A stretch of DNA of 64,000 bases from Caulobacter sp. X (GTDB lineage Bacteria; Pseudomonadota; Alphaproteobacteria; Caulobacterales; Caulobacteraceae): assembly GCF_002742635.1 (NCBI RefSeq), contig NZ_PEGF01000001.1:372001-436000 (forward strand). The letters are read 5' to 3'. Within the stretch, counting starts at the first letter, position 1. Every line of letters starts with the position of its first letter. Below are positions 62,342 through 64,000 of the stretch, one piece after another. Made by a program: the position numbers and the translations under genes. The notes beneath the pieces were generated by a model that saw nothing but the letters and a program-made list of their open reading frames with translations, made no database searches and was not told the DNA's origin.

Positions 62342-63313
62342 TCAGGAAACTCCGGACACCAGCTTCTCGAGGGCCGCCCAGACCGCGTCGACCGGCAGGG
62401 CGTCCATGCCGCTTCCGTAGTCCTCCGCGACCAGCATCTCAAGCCGCGCGGCGGCGGGGCGGAACTTCACGGCCTTGCGGCGGTCCTGCTGCAGCGAGAG
62501 CAAGGGCGCGCCGCCGGCCGCCAGCATGTGGCCGGGGCCGGCGTCGTTGGCGACGCCCGCGGCGAGCCGTCCGGCCAGGGCGATGACCAGCAGCGGGCCC
62601 TTCACGGGAAGGCCGTCGGTCCGGTTGCGCTCGGGCTGCGGAGCCTGTGGGACCTCGCGCGCGGCGATCGCGGCGTCCTCGGCCTCGTCGGGCCCGAAGA
62701 AGAACACCGGCGTCCAGCCCTTGGCGGCGACCCGGCGGGCCAGGTCGAGATAGTTCTCCAGCGGCCAGCGCTTGTCCTGCCCGCCCGCGCCGGGCGCGAG
62801 GCCCACATAGGTCGGGCCGGACGGCAGTAGGATCTCGGCGGCCTTGAGCGCGTCGGGATTGGTGAGAGCCAAGGGCTTCGGCGCGCCCTGCCCGTCCGTC
62901 GCCAGGTCCAGCAGCCGCGCCAGGCGGTCGGTGACGGCCACCGGCCAATCCTGGCTCCGCGCCTGCCGAGCGGCTGATACGAAACGTCCCGCCGCCCCGC
63001 GCCGGGCGACGCCGCTGCGGCGCAGATTTTCCTGGGTGTCGATGACGAGGTCGAACGTCCGACCGCCGAACGGCTTGGACCACGGCAAACTGTCCAGCGC
63101 CTTGGCGCCGTTCGCACCGTCGAGGATCACCTCGTCGATATAGCCCGCGACCACGGCCTTCAGCGGCCCCGTGTAGACGGTCTCGCCCTTGGCCGCGCAC
63201 CAGCTGATCCGCGCGTCGGGAAACGCCGCGCGCAGGCCGGCGATGAAGGGCAGCTTGATCAGCCCGTCGCCGATCACCTCGCCCATCGAATAGATCAGAA
63301 CCGTCTGGACCAT
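62342..63313 (-). CDS. GT9-family glycosyltransferase (heptosyltransferase-like)
   Basis: 323 residues. GEVIGDGLIKLPFIAGLRAAFP is the GT9 N-terminal signature, FDLVIDTQENLRRSG follows, YVGLAPGAGGQDKRWPLENY is the acceptor-donor region, and GVANDAGPGHMLAAGGAP binds the ADP-sugar phosphate. The start ATG 63313 lies 42 nt after the small Cys protein. It adds a heptose or other sugar to a lipopolysaccharide core or surface glycan. The downstream DUF6165 gene starts without a gap. Confidence 0.88.
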   Translation of the reverse strand: MVQTVLIYSMGEVIGDGLIKLPFIAGLRAAFPDARISWCAAKGETVYTGPLKAVVAGYIDEVILDGANGAKALDSLPWSKPFGGRTFDLVIDTQENLRRSGVARRGAAGRFVSAARQARSQDWPVAVTDRLARLLDLATDGQGAPKPLALTNPDALKAAEILLPSGPTYVGLAPGAGGQDKRWPLENYLDLARRVAAKGWTPVFFFGPDEAEDAAIAAREVPQAPQPERNRTDGLPVKGPLLVIALAGRLAAGVANDAGPGHMLAAGGAPLLSLQQDRRKAVKFRPAAARLEMLVAEDYGSGMDALPVDAVWAALEKLVSGVS

Positions 63314-63355
63314 AGCCGGGCTTAGGCCGCCTAGCGCGCCGTGGTCAATGCGCGA

Positions 63356-63556
63356 TCAAACCGCGACCGGACACTCCGCCGGGATCGCCACGAACGTCCC
63401 CTCGGCGCGGCGCTTCTCGAAATGCTTCTGGGCGCAGCCGCCCGAGCACAGGAGGCCGGTGTCCGACCAGTAGAGCGGCGCCTCGTCCTCGTGCTTGAAG
63501 CTGGGCGCGCCCCACGGCAGGCCGCATTCGACGCAGGACGGGGTCTTGGCCAGCAT
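63356..63556 (-). CDS. Small Cys-rich zinc-ribbon-like protein
   Basis: 66 residues. Two cysteine pairs, CVECGLPWG near the N-terminus and CSGGC in the middle, could bind one zinc. The rest is polar with KHFEKRRAEGTFV. ATG 63556 overlaps the SufA-like stop (ATGA), so it is made with SufA. I do not recognise a named family. It may help protein folding or cluster delivery, but that is guesswork. Confidence 0.7.
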   Translation of the reverse strand: MLAKTPSCVECGLPWGAPSFKHEDEAPLYWSDTGLLCSGGCAQKHFEKRRAEGTFVAIPAECPVAV

Positions 63557-63948
63557 CAGTCCTGAACCTCGGCGGCGGGCTGGATCGTGACGCTCTCGCC
63601 GCAGCCGCAGGCGTCGGTCTCGTTCGGGTTATGGAACACGAACTTCGAGGACAGCTTGCTGACCTCGTAGTCGATCTCGGTGCCAATCAAAAAGAGCACC
63701 GCCTTGGGCTCGATCAGGATCGTAACACCCTTGTCCTCGACGACCTCGTCGATCGGGCCCTTCGTCTCGGCGTATTCGAAGACGTATTCCTGGCCGGCGC
63801 AGCCGCCGTTCTTCACGCCCACCCGCAAGCCGACATACGGCTTGTCGGCCTTGTCCATGATCTCCTTCACGCGCGCGGCCGCGGCGTCGGTCAGGGTGAC
63901 GACCTTGGGGCGCGGGCGGCGGGGACGTGCGGTGATCGCGGTTTCCAT
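63556..63948 (-). CDS. sufA: Iron-sulphur cluster assembly A-type carrier
   Basis: 130 residues. The A-type fold has VTLTDAAAARVKEIMDKA at the start, GVKNGGCAGQEYVFEY with the first Cys, and the C-terminal pair DACGCGESV. An extra 15-residue basic N-terminus is present, common in Alphaproteobacteria. It carries Fe-S clusters to apo-proteins. A partial SufT-like gene precedes it by 14 nt, placing it at the end of a SUF operon. Confidence 0.92.
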   Translation of the reverse strand: METAITARPRRPRPKVVTLTDAAAARVKEIMDKADKPYVGLRVGVKNGGCAGQEYVFEYAETKGPIDEVVEDKGVTILIEPKAVLFLIGTEIDYEVSKLSSKFVFHNPNETDACGCGESVTIQPAAEVQD

Positions 63949-63962
63949 GGCGTTCGAACCGA

Positions 63963-64000
63963 TCAGAACATGTTCAGTTGCAGCTTGGCCTCGTCGCTCA
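63963..64000 (-). CDS. sufT: SufT-like (MIP18/DUF59) SUF assembly protein, C-terminal end (partial)
   Basis: Only the last residues, SDEAKLQLNMF with stop TGA at 63963-63965, are inside the window. That ending and the sufA position fit the DUF59 protein of alphaproteobacterial SUF operons. The rest lies outside the window. Confidence 0.65.
   Translation of the reverse strand, partial: SDEAKLQLNMF

Noticed and set aside
1..64000. Search for CRISPR arrays, insertion sequences, attachment sites and phage genes
   Set aside because: No regularly spaced repeats, transposase or integrase motifs, or target-site duplications were seen. The only repeat families are the palindromic elements listed.

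Overview
The window reads as chromosomal DNA of a Caulobacter species (Alphaproteobacteria, Caulobacterales). The GC content is high and coding is dense, with many ATGA or GTGA gene overlaps and several GTG/TTG starts. It carries Caulobacter-type genes: popA with its c-di-GMP I-site at R357, dgcB with GGEEF at 259-263, and TonB receptors linked to tryptophan-halogenase-like proteins and glycosidases. There is one tRNA gene, tRNA-Ser(TGA). I see no rRNA, CRISPR array, insertion sequence, integrase or prophage.

Left part (1-24.8 kb) is accessory nutrient-acquisition DNA. At 1-5.6 kb a TonB receptor (3' end only), a halogenase-like flavoprotein, a GH3 and a GH30 glycosidase form a saccharide module. 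At 6.9-14.1 kb a TonB receptor, a YfcC-type carrier, a CocE-type peptidase/esterase and a LysR regulator form a second module; its promoter region has two 15-bp dyads of LysR-box geometry. A hybrid-type periplasmic sensor kinase and NarL regulator (14.1-17.8 kb) sit divergent to a Tat-exported perhydrolase-like enzyme. At 19.4-24.8 kb a tightly coupled operon encodes a YcaC-like hydrolase, XapX protein, YtcJ-like amidohydrolase, DoxX, DUF1275 and a porin.

Middle part (24.8-34.9 kb) looks like a keto-glycoside pathway. It has a GMC dehydrogenase with a Tat-signalled small subunit, a cytochrome c, two secreted DUF1080 hydrolases, a Gfo/Idh/MocA oxidoreductase, two TIM-barrel isomerase-like proteins, an MFS carrier and a LacI regulator with a candidate operator. 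The inferred scheme is C3 oxidation of a glycoside in the periplasm, cleavage of the keto-glycoside, uptake, and cytoplasmic reduction.

Right part (35-64 kb) is mostly conserved core. In order it holds an ABC exporter; the tmk-holB-tatD-MBL operon; an RlpA-like lipoprotein; tRNA-Ser; rRNA methyltransferase, pseudouridine synthase and TusA-like genes; a YihY protein and a CoA transferase; popA and a DsbA-like oxidoreductase; sdhE-mfd and a RhlE-type helicase; a small membrane pair; a COX subunit IV-like protein; GT61; an aldehyde dehydrogenase; dgcB; an enoyl-CoA hydratase; GT9; and the start of a SUF cluster. A 700-nt stretch without a convincing gene (49.24-49.94 kb) holds a large inverted pair of double-hairpin repeats. 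Seven convergent gene pairs overlap at their stop codons.
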